Positions 9,021-16,748 of a stretch of DNA of 34,109 nucleotides are shown piece by piece. A program made the translations under genes and the position numbers. The notes beneath the pieces are model-generated. The model worked only from the letters and a program-made list of their open reading frames with translations, searched no databases and was not told where the DNA came from. Source of the stretch: Paenibacillus chibensis. GTDB lineage: Bacteria; Bacillota; Bacilli; Paenibacillales; Paenibacillaceae. The stretch lies in the NCBI RefSeq assembly GCF_004001045.1, contig NZ_BIMK01000046.1:1-34109 (forward strand), read 5' to 3'. Numbering within the stretch: the stretch's first letter is position 1; each line of letters begins with the position of its first letter.

Positions 9021-10163
9021 TTAGTTGGTGGTCCGGTACGGAAGAATGATATACGTGCTTTGGCTGTCATCCATCGGTTTGAGGATAATCGGGCTCATCA
9101 TGCCGGTAAAGGCGATCATCAGCTGCTCGCTCTCCACGATTTTCAGCACATCCAGCATATATTTCGAGTTAAAGGAAATGCGCAGCGGCTCCCCTTTGAA
9201 ATCAATGACCTCGAGTTCTTCGCGGACCTTGCCGAGCTCGGACGAGCTGGAGGAAATCTCGATGCCTCCATTGTCCATCGTCTGCAGCCGAACGATATTC
9301 GTTTTTTCCTCACGGGACAGCAAATAAGCGCGATCGATCGATTCGCTTAATTTTTTTGTGTCCAACACGAGTTCTGTTTTGTAGCTTGTCGGAATAATTC
9401 TAGAAGTATCCGGATAAATGCCGTCCAGAATACGGGAATAGAACAATACGCGGTCCAGTTTAAAAAGCACCTGGTTGTCCGCAACGACGATATCCACCAG
9501 AGCGTTCTGATCGGGGACGATTTTGCTCAGCTCGTTCAGCGTTTTGCCGGCAATGACGACATTGCTGAATTTCACTTCTTCGGTACCGTCCAGATGAGCG
9601 GAACGCGTCGCAAGGCGGTGGCGGTCGGTTGCCGTGAATTTCAGGTCATTATGTTCCAGGTTCCACAACACCCCGGTCAAGATAGGCGTCGTTTCCTGGG
9701 TGGAAATGGCGAAGCCCGTTTGGCGAATCATGTTTTTCAGCAGGACGCCAGGGACGGAGATCGTCTGATTGCCTTCGATGTCGGGAAGCACAGGGAATTC
9801 CTCCGGATCCAGGCCTACCATCTGGATTTCTGTGGCACCGGAAGAAATGAAGGTTTGGAACTGCTCTTTAACCTCCATTTGGACTTCCTGAGAAGGCAGC
9901 TTCTTGATGATTTCCACGAAAAATTTGGCGGGAAGAACGACGCTGCCGGGTTGCTCCACCTGAACGATGGTGCGGTTGTCATCCTCAATTGGAATAAACG
10001 ACTGGATGGAGATATCCGTATCGCTGGCTGTCAATGTGACACCTTGATGGGTTACATCCAGCTTGATGCCTCCAAGGATTGGAATGGTTGTGCGGCTGGA
10101 TATCGCTTTGGATACATGCTGAATGGATTCGTTAAGGACGTTTTTAAGGATGCTGATCTTCAT
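9021..10163 (-). CDS. dnaN: DNA polymerase III sliding clamp (beta subunit)
   Basis: Processivity clamp of the replicative polymerase, a ring-shaped dimer that tethers DNA polymerase to its template. The 380 aa match the normal length. The start MKISILKNVLNESIQHVSKAI and the C-terminus TYIILPYRTTN, next to the peptide-binding groove, are typical. A GGAG lies seven bases before the ATG at 10163. It follows dnaA across a 203-nt gap that holds the origin-unwinding element, so it may be expressed both from dnaA and from a nearer promoter. Confidence 0.98.
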   Translation of the reverse strand: MKISILKNVLNESIQHVSKAISSRTTIPILGGIKLDVTHQGVTLTASDTDISIQSFIPIEDDNRTIVQVEQPGSVVLPAKFFVEIIKKLPSQEVQMEVKEQFQTFISSGATEIQMVGLDPEEFPVLPDIEGNQTISVPGVLLKNMIRQTGFAISTQETTPILTGVLWNLEHNDLKFTATDRHRLATRSAHLDGTEEVKFSNVVIAGKTLNELSKIVPDQNALVDIVVADNQVLFKLDRVLFYSRILDGIYPDTSRIIPTSYKTELVLDTKKLSESIDRAYLLSREEKTNIVRLQTMDNGGIEISSSSSELGKVREELEVIDFKGEPLRISFNSKYMLDVLKIVESEQLMIAFTGMMSPIILKPMDDSQSTYIILPYRTTN

Positions 10164-10230
10164 CTTTTCACTCCTAGCAGGAATTTCGGGCTGATGAGCG
10201 AGTAGGTTTGAGGGACTCGCTGTGCGCAGC

Positions 10231-10298
10231 TCTTATGATATATATTTTAATATTTTTAATAATAGTAATAGCAGTAGGGGCACTGAATATGTGGATAA
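10231..10298. other. oriC unwinding region: DnaA box, DnaA-trios and AT-rich DUE
   Basis: Between dnaA and dnaN there is a perfect DnaA box TGTGGATAA (10290-10298), a 12-nt spacer including GGGG, then seven in-register triplets at 10277-10257. Read 3'-5' away from the box these are GAT, GAC, GAT, AAT, GAT, AAT, AAT, matching the DnaA-trio pattern 3'-(G/A)AT. Beyond them lies an almost pure A/T stretch (about 10231-10262). This is the layout of the basal unwinding system described for B. subtilis. A second near-perfect box CTATCCACA lies at 10325-10333. The function is inferred from this layout. Confidence 0.75.
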
Positions 10299-10366
10299 GC
10301 CCGTCAAGTCTAATAAAATTAAGCCTATCCACATGTGTACAGATTGTGCATAGGCTTTGAACTTGT

Positions 10367-11713
10367 TCAGGTTGGATTTTTGATTTTTTCTGTAATATTA
10401 TTGACCACTTTAAAGAGATCCTGATCATTTTTAAGCGATTGGGTGATCTTCTCATGCGCATGGATCACGGTGGTGTGGTCTCTGCCTCCGAAGGCTTCCC
10501 CGATTTTGGGCAGGGAAAAATCCGTCAGCTCGCGCGAAAGATACATGGCAATCTGCCGCGGGAAGGCGACGGCTTTCGTTCGTTTGCGTGCCTTGAAATC
10601 CTCCAGCTTCAGATTGTAGTATTCCCCAACCTTTTGCTGAATGTCCGCAATGGTGATCATTTTAGGACGGCTCGAAGGAATGATATCCTTCAGCGCTTCG
10701 GCTGCCAGGTGCGTGGTGACGTCCTGATTGGTCAGCGACGAATAGGCGACGACCCGAATCAACGCCCCTTCGAGCTCACGAATGTTCGTATCGATCTGGT
10801 TGGCGATATACATCATGGCTTCGTTCGGGATATCAAGATTTTCGGCCTTCGCTTTTTTGCGTAAAATGGCGATCCGCGTTTCCAAATCCGGCGGCTGAAT
10901 ATCGGTGATAAGTCCCCATTCGAAGCGGGATCTCAGCCGGTCCTCAAGCGTCGGAATTTCCTTTGGCGGTCTATCACTGGAGATGATGATCTGCTTTTGT
11001 TCCTCATGCAGCGCGTTGAATGTATGGAAAAATTCCTCCTGAGTCGATTCTTTCCCAGCCAGGAATTGAATGTCGTCAATCAGTAGTATATCCACGTTGC
11101 GATACTTGTTTCGGAAGCTCTCCGCCCGGTTGTCCCGGATGGAGTTGATGAATTCATTCGTGAATTTCTCGGAAGAAATATACACGACACGGCTTGCAGG
11201 ATTATGCTCCAGGATGTAGTGGCCAATGGCATGCATCAAGTGCGTCTTTCCCAGTCCAACCCCTCCGTACAGAAACAAAGGGTTGTAGGCTTTTGCCGGC
11301 GCCTCGGCGACGGCGAGCGATGCCGCATGGGCAAACCGGTTCCCGGATCCAATCACGAACGTATCAAAGGTGTATTTGGGATTCAGCATATGAGTAAATG
11401 CTTCTTCTTGGGTCACCTGAGGCATTGGAGCGGGCTGCTGGGGAACGACTTCTGCAGGCTTGTTCTCTTCAATGACGAATTTGACGTCGACTTGTTTGCC
11501 AAGCACTTCAAAGATCGTCGAGCTGACGAGTTTGGTATAGCGGCTTTCCAACCATTCAACAGCAAAAGTGGTAGGCGCGGAAATGATAATGGAGTGGTCA
11601 CTCATTTGGATCGCTTTCGTTGCTTTAAACCAGGTGTCGAAGCTTGGCTTGCTGAGCTTGGTATGAATAATTGATAGGATTTGCTGCCATAGTTCGGAAG
11701 TATGGCTGTCCAC
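10367..11713 (-). CDS. dnaA: Chromosomal replication initiator DnaA
   Basis: Initiator ATPase that binds DnaA boxes and opens oriC. The start is the GTG at 11713 behind AAAGGAGTGA (448 aa). Domain I (1-80) contains the helicase/partner-binding fold; a Pro/Gln-rich linker (85-105) is domain II. The AAA+ domain has Walker A GGVGLGKT (150-157), Walker B LLIDDIQF (210-217) and an arginine-finger region near DRLRSRFEWG. Domain IV carries the DNA-binding signature GGRDHTTVIHA (409-419). DnaA boxes flank the gene on both sides, consistent with autoregulation as well as initiation. Confidence 0.99.
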   Translation of the reverse strand: MDSHTSELWQQILSIIHTKLSKPSFDTWFKATKAIQMSDHSIIISAPTTFAVEWLESRYTKLVSSTIFEVLGKQVDVKFVIEENKPAEVVPQQPAPMPQVTQEEAFTHMLNPKYTFDTFVIGSGNRFAHAASLAVAEAPAKAYNPLFLYGGVGLGKTHLMHAIGHYILEHNPASRVVYISSEKFTNEFINSIRDNRAESFRNKYRNVDILLIDDIQFLAGKESTQEEFFHTFNALHEEQKQIIISSDRPPKEIPTLEDRLRSRFEWGLITDIQPPDLETRIAILRKKAKAENLDIPNEAMMYIANQIDTNIRELEGALIRVVAYSSLTNQDVTTHLAAEALKDIIPSSRPKMITIADIQQKVGEYYNLKLEDFKARKRTKAVAFPRQIAMYLSRELTDFSLPKIGEAFGGRDHTTVIHAHEKITQSLKNDQDLFKVVNNITEKIKNPT

Positions 11714-12300
11714 TAGACTGTCACTCCTTTAAATCTTCCAAATGCGGGCTTGCCTTCAGCCACTTGAGTGGAATTGTCGAAAAAAAATGAATGCTGCTGA
11801 AATTTATCCCCAATTTTAAGATCGGAGAAAATAAAAAAAAGTGGACAAATTAAAATTGTTCACAAGTTTATCCACAGCTTGTTGATAATATTAGGGGTGT
11901 AAACAGATATTCACAACCAAAAGTAATATAATCATAGCAAAAGAATCCCTTTTTATCAATGTATCCGTCCATTTTATCCACAAATTCAATAAGTTGTGTA
12001 TAAATGATATTCACAATACTATATATTGTTTATAAATTGTTTAGCTTTCGACAGCATTCCTAAAATTAGAAAATCAGTTGTGCACAGCTTATGCCGGAAA
12101 AGGGAAAGTTGCGGCGATTCTTGTGAACAGGTGGATAAGTCGTATCTGTGGATGTCCGCGCGCCCCATCCGGAATTTCCTGTGGAAAACTCGTTAAACAT
12201 GGCGCTGCGGCGGCGGTGAATTTCAATACTGTGAATATGCCCAAAAAAATTAAGAAGAAAAACTAAAAATGTGGATAAGGACCGAAGGCAGGCTCCCATC
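11714..12300. other. oriC: Replication origin, dnaA-upstream DnaA-box cluster
   Basis: Non-coding region between divergent dnaA and rpmH. Perfect DnaA boxes: TTATCCACA at 11868-11876 and 11974-11982, and TGTGGATAA at 12270-12278. One-mismatch boxes include TTATCCCCA (11804-11812), TGTGTATAA (11995-12003), GGTGGATAA (12130-12138) and TGTGGAAAA (12180-12188). Several looser TATTCACA-type copies lie between them. The region is very AT-rich from about 11780 to 12070. Together with the 10231-10298 unwinding region it makes a bipartite Bacillus-type origin. Genes diverge from here, as expected for the point where replication forks depart. Short open frames in it (for example 12066-12299) look like chance. 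Confidence 0.9.
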
Positions 12301-12459
12301 GGGTTCCTACAATAAAGAGCGTGAAAGAGCGGCGGATCCGCGAGCAGATAAGGTGCTGCCGATTGTTTACGCAGAAGTCGCGAAATGTCGAATCAGTGAC
12401 AAATGAGGGGAAGGGCCGTTAAACTACGATATGAATGAGGAAATAGGGGAAGGGATCAG

Positions 12460-12488
12460 TTGACTTTTAGGCATGGGCATGGTTAAAT
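12460..12488 (+). promoter_or_regulatory. Candidate rpmH promoter
   Basis: TTGACT (12460-12465), a 17-base spacer and TTAAAT (12483-12488) fit a SigA promoter about 80 nt before rpmH. The -10 is only a partial match. The stretch 12300-12566 contains no gene. Confidence 0.45.
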
Positions 12489-12566
12489 GTATAAAGGCAT
12501 TTTCTGTGTAAATGAAAATGAATTAACCATAAAGGTTATGAGATCCTGTAAGGGGGTGTGCAATAC

Positions 12567-12701
12567 ATGAGACCGACATTTAAACCGAATGTGAGCAAAC
12601 GCAAAAAGGTTCATGGTTTCCGGAAAAGAATGAGCACGAAAAACGGCCGTAAAGTGCTGGCAGCTCGTCGCCTTAAAGGCAGAAAAGTATTGAGTGCGTA
12701 A
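12567..12701 (+). CDS. rpmH: 50S ribosomal protein L34
   Basis: A 44-aa, very basic protein, MRPTFKPNVSKRKKVHGFRK to KGRKVLSA, which is complete L34. It is a structural protein of the large subunit that binds 23S rRNA. The ATG at 12567 follows AAGGGGGTG. It is the first plus-strand gene right of oriC, in the conserved rpmH-rnpA-yidC-jag order, and is followed at once by a strong terminator. Confidence 0.97.
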   Translation: MRPTFKPNVSKRKKVHGFRKRMSTKNGRKVLAARRLKGRKVLSA

Positions 12702-12713
12702 ATTTCGTGCATG

Positions 12714-12739
12714 AAGACCACTGCGGTGGTCTTTTTTTC
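12714..12739 (+). terminator. Rho-independent terminator after rpmH
   Basis: AAGACCAC (12714-12721), loop TGCG, GTGGTCTT (12726-12733), then a further T-run. It separates rpmH from rnpA. The remaining 12740-13034 shows no gene and must hold the rnpA promoter; I could not assign one with confidence. Confidence 0.9.
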
Positions 12740-13034
12740 TTCAATTTTGAGGGGAAGCGGGGCACTTTTCCGCAGATTTTGTTATAGATTCACTTCAAAA
12801 TGACAAAAAAGAGGGAAGGGCGAACTTGGCACCGGCTGGTTTATGCAGGTGATGAAAAGCCGATACTGTTCATAAAACTTCCTTATATTATATGAAGTAA
12901 AAAATTTTATGGATCAGCCGGCATTTCTCTGATTATGAGGAGAGTCGTCCGATCCTGTAGGAAAATTAAGCTTTCTTGCGGCCACGTTGGGGCCGGTTGA
13001 ACGAAGAGGGCGGAGGAGCAGGCAGGGGATACGG

Positions 13035-13385
13035 TTGCACAAAAGTTTACGATTACGAAACCGGGCGGACTTCAGCCGCGTATATCGTCATGGAAAGTCT
13101 TTTGCGAACCATCAGTTTGTCGTCTACTGGTTCCGCAAAAAAGAGGTAGAGAAATTCCGCGTAGGAATTTCCGTCAGCAAAAAGGTGGGCAACGCCGTTG
13201 TCCGCAACCGGATGCGCCGGCTCGTGAAGGAGATCGTCCGTCATCAGGAGGACAAGCTGATCGAGCATGTGGATCTTGTTTTTATCGTCCGTAAAGGTGC
13301 GCTTGATATGCCGTATAAGGACCTGGAAAAGAGCGTGCTTCACGTGCTCCGCAAGGCGTCGCTTCTGAGGTCTTCAGGGCGGTGA
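13035..13385 (+). CDS. rnpA: Ribonuclease P protein component
   Basis: Protein subunit of RNase P, which helps the catalytic RNA cleave tRNA 5' leaders. Start set at the TTG at 13035, behind AGGGGA, giving 116 aa that begin MHKSLRLRNRADFSRVYRHG as in relatives. An earlier in-frame TTG at 12987 would add 16 unconserved residues. The family signature RVGISVSKKVGNAVVRNRMR with the RNR box is present. It lies downstream of rpmH as usual, but a terminator and about 330 nt separate them. Confidence 0.95.
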   Translation: MHKSLRLRNRADFSRVYRHGKSFANHQFVVYWFRKKEVEKFRVGISVSKKVGNAVVRNRMRRLVKEIVRHQEDKLIEHVDLVFIVRKGALDMPYKDLEKSVLHVLRKASLLRSSGR

Positions 13386-13458
13386 AAGCTGGTTTCTTTG
13401 TCCAATTAATTATGGTATGATTTACGTTGAACGGAAGTGTTCAGAGAGGGGTTATGAA

Positions 13459-14376
13459 GTGTCGCTATTCAAGACGAGACGAGGCAGGAAATGGATCCTG
13501 CTCATTGCAGTGATGATGCTGGCGGTGCTGGTATTATCAGGTTGCAGTTCTAATTCGGTACAATATACGACCGAGGATATGAGAAACAGCGGAAGCTTCT
13601 GGCAAAAAAACGTCGTTTATTATTTCTCGTATGCACTGGACACGATTGCGCATTGGTTTAACGGCGAATACGGTCTGGCCGTCCTGGTGATGGTGATTAT
13701 CGTGCGGACGATTATTTTGCCGCTGTCCATCAAGCAGGTTCGAAGCTCTAGAGCCATGCAGGCCATTCAGCCGGAGCTGGCCAAAATCAAGGAGAAATAC
13801 AAAGACAATCCGGAGAAGCAGCAGCAGGAAACGATGCGCTTGTTCCAGGAAAATAAGGTTAATCCGATGGCAGGATGTTTGCCGCTGATTGTGCAGATGC
13901 CTGTTTTTATCGCTCTCTATAATTCGATTATTCACAATAAATATTTGTATGAACACTCTTTCTTGTGGCTTCAGCTCGGTAAGCCGGACCATACCTTCAT
14001 ACTGCCGCTGCTCGCTGCAGCGACGACATTCCTGCAATCCAGAATGATGATGAAGATGAACCCAAGCCCGCAGCAGGGGGCAATGCAGTTCATGATGCTC
14101 GTGTATCCGGTGCTGATTTTCTTCATGTCCTATCAGTTCCCGTCTGCACTTCCGCTGTACTGGTTCTTCAGTAACCTGTACACGATCATTCAGAACTATT
14201 TCTTGTACCGCAACCACAAGCCAGCAGCCAACGTAGCAGCCGTTTCTTCCGCCGGAGGAAACAGCAGCAAAGGCGGCAAAAACAACAACCAAGGCGCTAA
14301 GAACAACAGCCAAGGAAACAAAGGCAATAAAGGCAATGCGGGAAAAGGTAAAAAGGAGGCCAAAAAATCTAAATGA
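13459..14376 (+). CDS. yidC: YidC/SpoIIIJ membrane protein insertase
   Basis: Membrane insertase of the YidC/Oxa1/Alb3 family. In Bacillus this paralogue (SpoIIIJ) is also needed for forespore sigma-G activation. The start is the GTG at 13459, behind GAGAGGGG. A basic N-terminus and hydrophobic signal lead to the lipobox LVLSGC, so it should be a lipoprotein. A further group of hydrophobic segments forms the insertase core, with the family's MQMPVF-like stretch IVQMPVFIALYNSI and the conserved Arg in VRTIILPLSIKQ. The C-terminus is an Asn/Gly/Lys-rich, highly basic tail of about 45 residues that likely contacts the ribosome. It overlaps jag by 4 nt (ATGA), indicating translational coupling. 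Confidence 0.97.
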   Translation: MSLFKTRRGRKWILLIAVMMLAVLVLSGCSSNSVQYTTEDMRNSGSFWQKNVVYYFSYALDTIAHWFNGEYGLAVLVMVIIVRTIILPLSIKQVRSSRAMQAIQPELAKIKEKYKDNPEKQQQETMRLFQENKVNPMAGCLPLIVQMPVFIALYNSIIHNKYLYEHSFLWLQLGKPDHTFILPLLAAATTFLQSRMMMKMNPSPQQGAMQFMMLVYPVLIFFMSYQFPSALPLYWFFSNLYTIIQNYFLYRNHKPAANVAAVSSAGGNSSKGGKNNNQGAKNNSQGNKGNKGNAGKGKKEAKKSK

Positions 14377-15086
14377 GCAAAGTCGTCGTATCAGGAAAAA
14401 CCGTTGAAGAAGCTGTAAGACAAGGGCTAGCCCAGCTTGGGGTAAGTCAGGACCGTGTCACGGTCAAAACCATAACGCAGCCGTCAAAAGGATTCCTGGG
14501 ATTGATTGGCGTAAAGGAAGCGAAGGTAGAGCTTACACTGCTCCCTGAGCCTGAAGCCAAACCAGTCAAGACGGCATCCACATTGCCATTAGATCAGCCG
14601 GTAAAGCTGCCGGAGGCCGAAGAAGAGAAACATGCCGGACAGGATCCTTACGAAGAAGCCGTCCGCTTCATTAAGGATGTCGGCAAGAGCATGGGACTGG
14701 ACGTCACCGTAGACGTGCAGCATGCCAAAGACGTAACCACGCTTCATATATTCGGACCCGATTTGGGTCTTGTCATAGGCAGAAGGGGACAAACCCTGGA
14801 TGCTCTGCAGTATCTGGCCAACATCGTGGCCAACCGCTACTCGGACAGCTACATCCGGATTGTGCTGGATGCCGAGAACTTCCGGGAGCGGCGCAGAAAA
14901 ACGCTGGAGGATCTGGCGGATCGCTTAGCGGGCCGTGTGATCCGATCTCACAAAGAGGTTGTTCTTGAGCCGATGTCTCCACAGGAGCGAAAAGTCATTC
15001 ACTCCAGACTGCAGGATCATCCGCAGGTGAAGACGTACAGCAAAGGGGAAGAGCCGAACCGGCGTATCGTCATTACATTAAAGTAA
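14373..15086 (+). CDS. jag: Jag/KhpB RNA-binding protein
   Basis: A 237-aa protein with an N-terminal Jag_N domain (1-52, including PSKGFLGLIGVKEAKV), an acidic linker (57-90), a KH domain with the loop GRRG at 136-139, and a C-terminal R3H domain with R206 and H210. Jag (KhpB) binds RNA and, in related Gram-positives, partners KhpA and influences cell division. Its start overlaps the yidC stop, the classical spoIIIJ-jag pair. A strong terminator follows. Confidence 0.95.
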   Translation: MSKVVVSGKTVEEAVRQGLAQLGVSQDRVTVKTITQPSKGFLGLIGVKEAKVELTLLPEPEAKPVKTASTLPLDQPVKLPEAEEEKHAGQDPYEEAVRFIKDVGKSMGLDVTVDVQHAKDVTTLHIFGPDLGLVIGRRGQTLDALQYLANIVANRYSDSYIRIVLDAENFRERRRKTLEDLADRLAGRVIRSHKEVVLEPMSPQERKVIHSRLQDHPQVKTYSKGEEPNRRIVITLK

Positions 15087-15122
15087 ACGGGATCATGGGA
15101 TCCCTGGGATGAGACATGATGT

Positions 15123-15170
15123 GCAATGACTTTACTCAGCGCGTGCCGCTGATGAAGTCATTGCTTTTTT
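15123..15170 (+). terminator. Rho-independent terminator after jag
   Basis: A perfect 10-bp stem GCAATGACTT / AAGTCATTGC (15123-15132, 15155-15164) contains an inner CAGCG/CGCTG hairpin and is followed by six Ts. It closes the rnpA-yidC-jag unit before mnmE. Confidence 0.92.
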
Positions 15171-15282
15171 CGTAGATAAGACGCTGTTTTCATAGGAATC
15201 GTCTTGGTTATTCCTAAACTGGTTAGGATAATGTTAGGGATTCATGCATAAGGAACAACAGCAGGATAAAGAGGTGAAAGCA

Positions 15283-16659
15283 TTGCTTAGCGATACGATA
15301 GCAGCTATTTCAACGGCGGTAGGCGAGGCGGGCATCGCGGTAATCCGCGTTAGCGGACCCGAATCGATAGCCGAAGTGGAAAAGATTTTTCGCAGTACAA
15401 CGAAATTAACGGAAGCGGCGACGCATACCGTTCATTATGGGTATATTGTGGATCCTGACCATAGAGAGAAGATTGAAGAGGTTCTCGTCACGGTGATGAG
15501 GGCTCCGCGTTCTTTTACCACGGAGGATGTGGTTGAGATCAGCACGCATGGCGGCGTCATTTCCGTCAAAAGAGTGATGGATCTGCTGCTTCAGCAGGAT
15601 ATTCGATTGGCGGAGCCGGGGGAGTTCACCAAGCGCGCCTTTTTGAATGGGCGGATCGACTTGTCCCAGGCGGAAGCCGTAATCGACCTGATCCGGTCCA
15701 AATCGGACCGTGCATTCTCGGTCGCCTTGAAGCAGGTAGAGGGAGCTCTGTCCGACCAGATCGGGAAGCTGCGTCATATTTTGGTGGAGACGATGGCACA
15801 TATTGAAGTCAATATCGATTACCCGGAGCATGATGTCGAATCGCTTACAGCCGAGTTTATCAAGGACAAAAGCATGGAAGTGATGCAGGGCATCGCCAAG
15901 CTGCTGAAGACGGCGGAGCAGGGGAAAATCCTGCGAGAAGGCATCACGACGGCCATCGTTGGACGGCCGAATGTGGGCAAATCTTCGCTCCTGAATGCCT
16001 TGGCCCACACGAATCGCGCCATTGTGACGGACATCCCGGGGACGACACGGGACGTGATTGAAGAGTTTGTTACGATTAATAACATTCCGCTTAAGCTGCT
16101 CGACACTGCCGGAATCCGGGAAACTATGGATGTGGTGGAGAAGATCGGCGTGGAGCGCTCCAAGCATGCCGTGACCGAAGCCGACTTGATCCTGCTCGTT
16201 CTGAATGCAAGCGAACCGCTGCATGAGGATGAACTGGAATTAATGGAACAAATCCGCGGTAGACAATCGATTGTCATTATGAATAAAATGGACTTACCTC
16301 CACAGCTGGATCGGGATATTTTAGCGCGGTTTTATGCGGAGGATCTGATCGTTCCGATGTCTGTGAAAACCCAGGAGGGGATCGATGCGCTGGAAGCAGC
16401 GATTTCGCAGCTCTTTTTCAGCGGAAGCATCGAATCCGGAGATTTGACCTATGTCAGCAACGTGCGCCATATCGCCCTGCTTAAAAAGGCCAACAAATCG
16501 CTTCAGGATGCTTACGAAGCCGCAGAACAGTTCATTCCGATCGACATGATTCAGATCGATGTGCGGCTCGCTTGGGAGCAGCTGGGCGAGATCATCGGGG
16601 ATACGGCATCCGATACGCTGCTGGATCAAATATTCTCGCAGTTCTGCTTAGGTAAATAA
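15283..16659 (+). CDS. mnmE: tRNA modification GTPase MnmE
   Basis: GTPase that, with MnmG, builds the 5-carboxymethylaminomethyl group on U34 of certain tRNAs. The proposed start is the TTG at 15283 behind AGAGGTG (458 aa, beginning LSDTIAAISTA). The ATG at 15244 would add 13 unconserved residues and has a poorer binding site. The N-terminal tetrahydrofolate-binding domain is followed by the G domain with GRPNVGKSS (about 227-235), a TTRD switch, DTAGIRE and NKMD. The C-terminus ends FCLGK, containing the conserved cysteine. mnmG follows 89 nt later. Confidence 0.96.
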   Translation: MLSDTIAAISTAVGEAGIAVIRVSGPESIAEVEKIFRSTTKLTEAATHTVHYGYIVDPDHREKIEEVLVTVMRAPRSFTTEDVVEISTHGGVISVKRVMDLLLQQDIRLAEPGEFTKRAFLNGRIDLSQAEAVIDLIRSKSDRAFSVALKQVEGALSDQIGKLRHILVETMAHIEVNIDYPEHDVESLTAEFIKDKSMEVMQGIAKLLKTAEQGKILREGITTAIVGRPNVGKSSLLNALAHTNRAIVTDIPGTTRDVIEEFVTINNIPLKLLDTAGIRETMDVVEKIGVERSKHAVTEADLILLVLNASEPLHEDELELMEQIRGRQSIVIMNKMDLPPQLDRDILARFYAEDLIVPMSVKTQEGIDALEAAISQLFFSGSIESGDLTYVSNVRHIALLKKANKSLQDAYEAAEQFIPIDMIQIDVRLAWEQLGEIIGDTASDTLLDQIFSQFCLGK

Positions 16660-16748
16660 GATTTTGCTTATATAGATAAATTGAATTAACGGTATTTCCT
16701 ATATGATCACGAACGAATTTTTTTAGAATAATGAGGAGGTTTTTATTC

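Noticed and set aside
12066..12299. Short minus-strand open frame inside oriC
   Set aside because: It overlaps several DnaA boxes and has no family resemblance; treated as chance within the origin.
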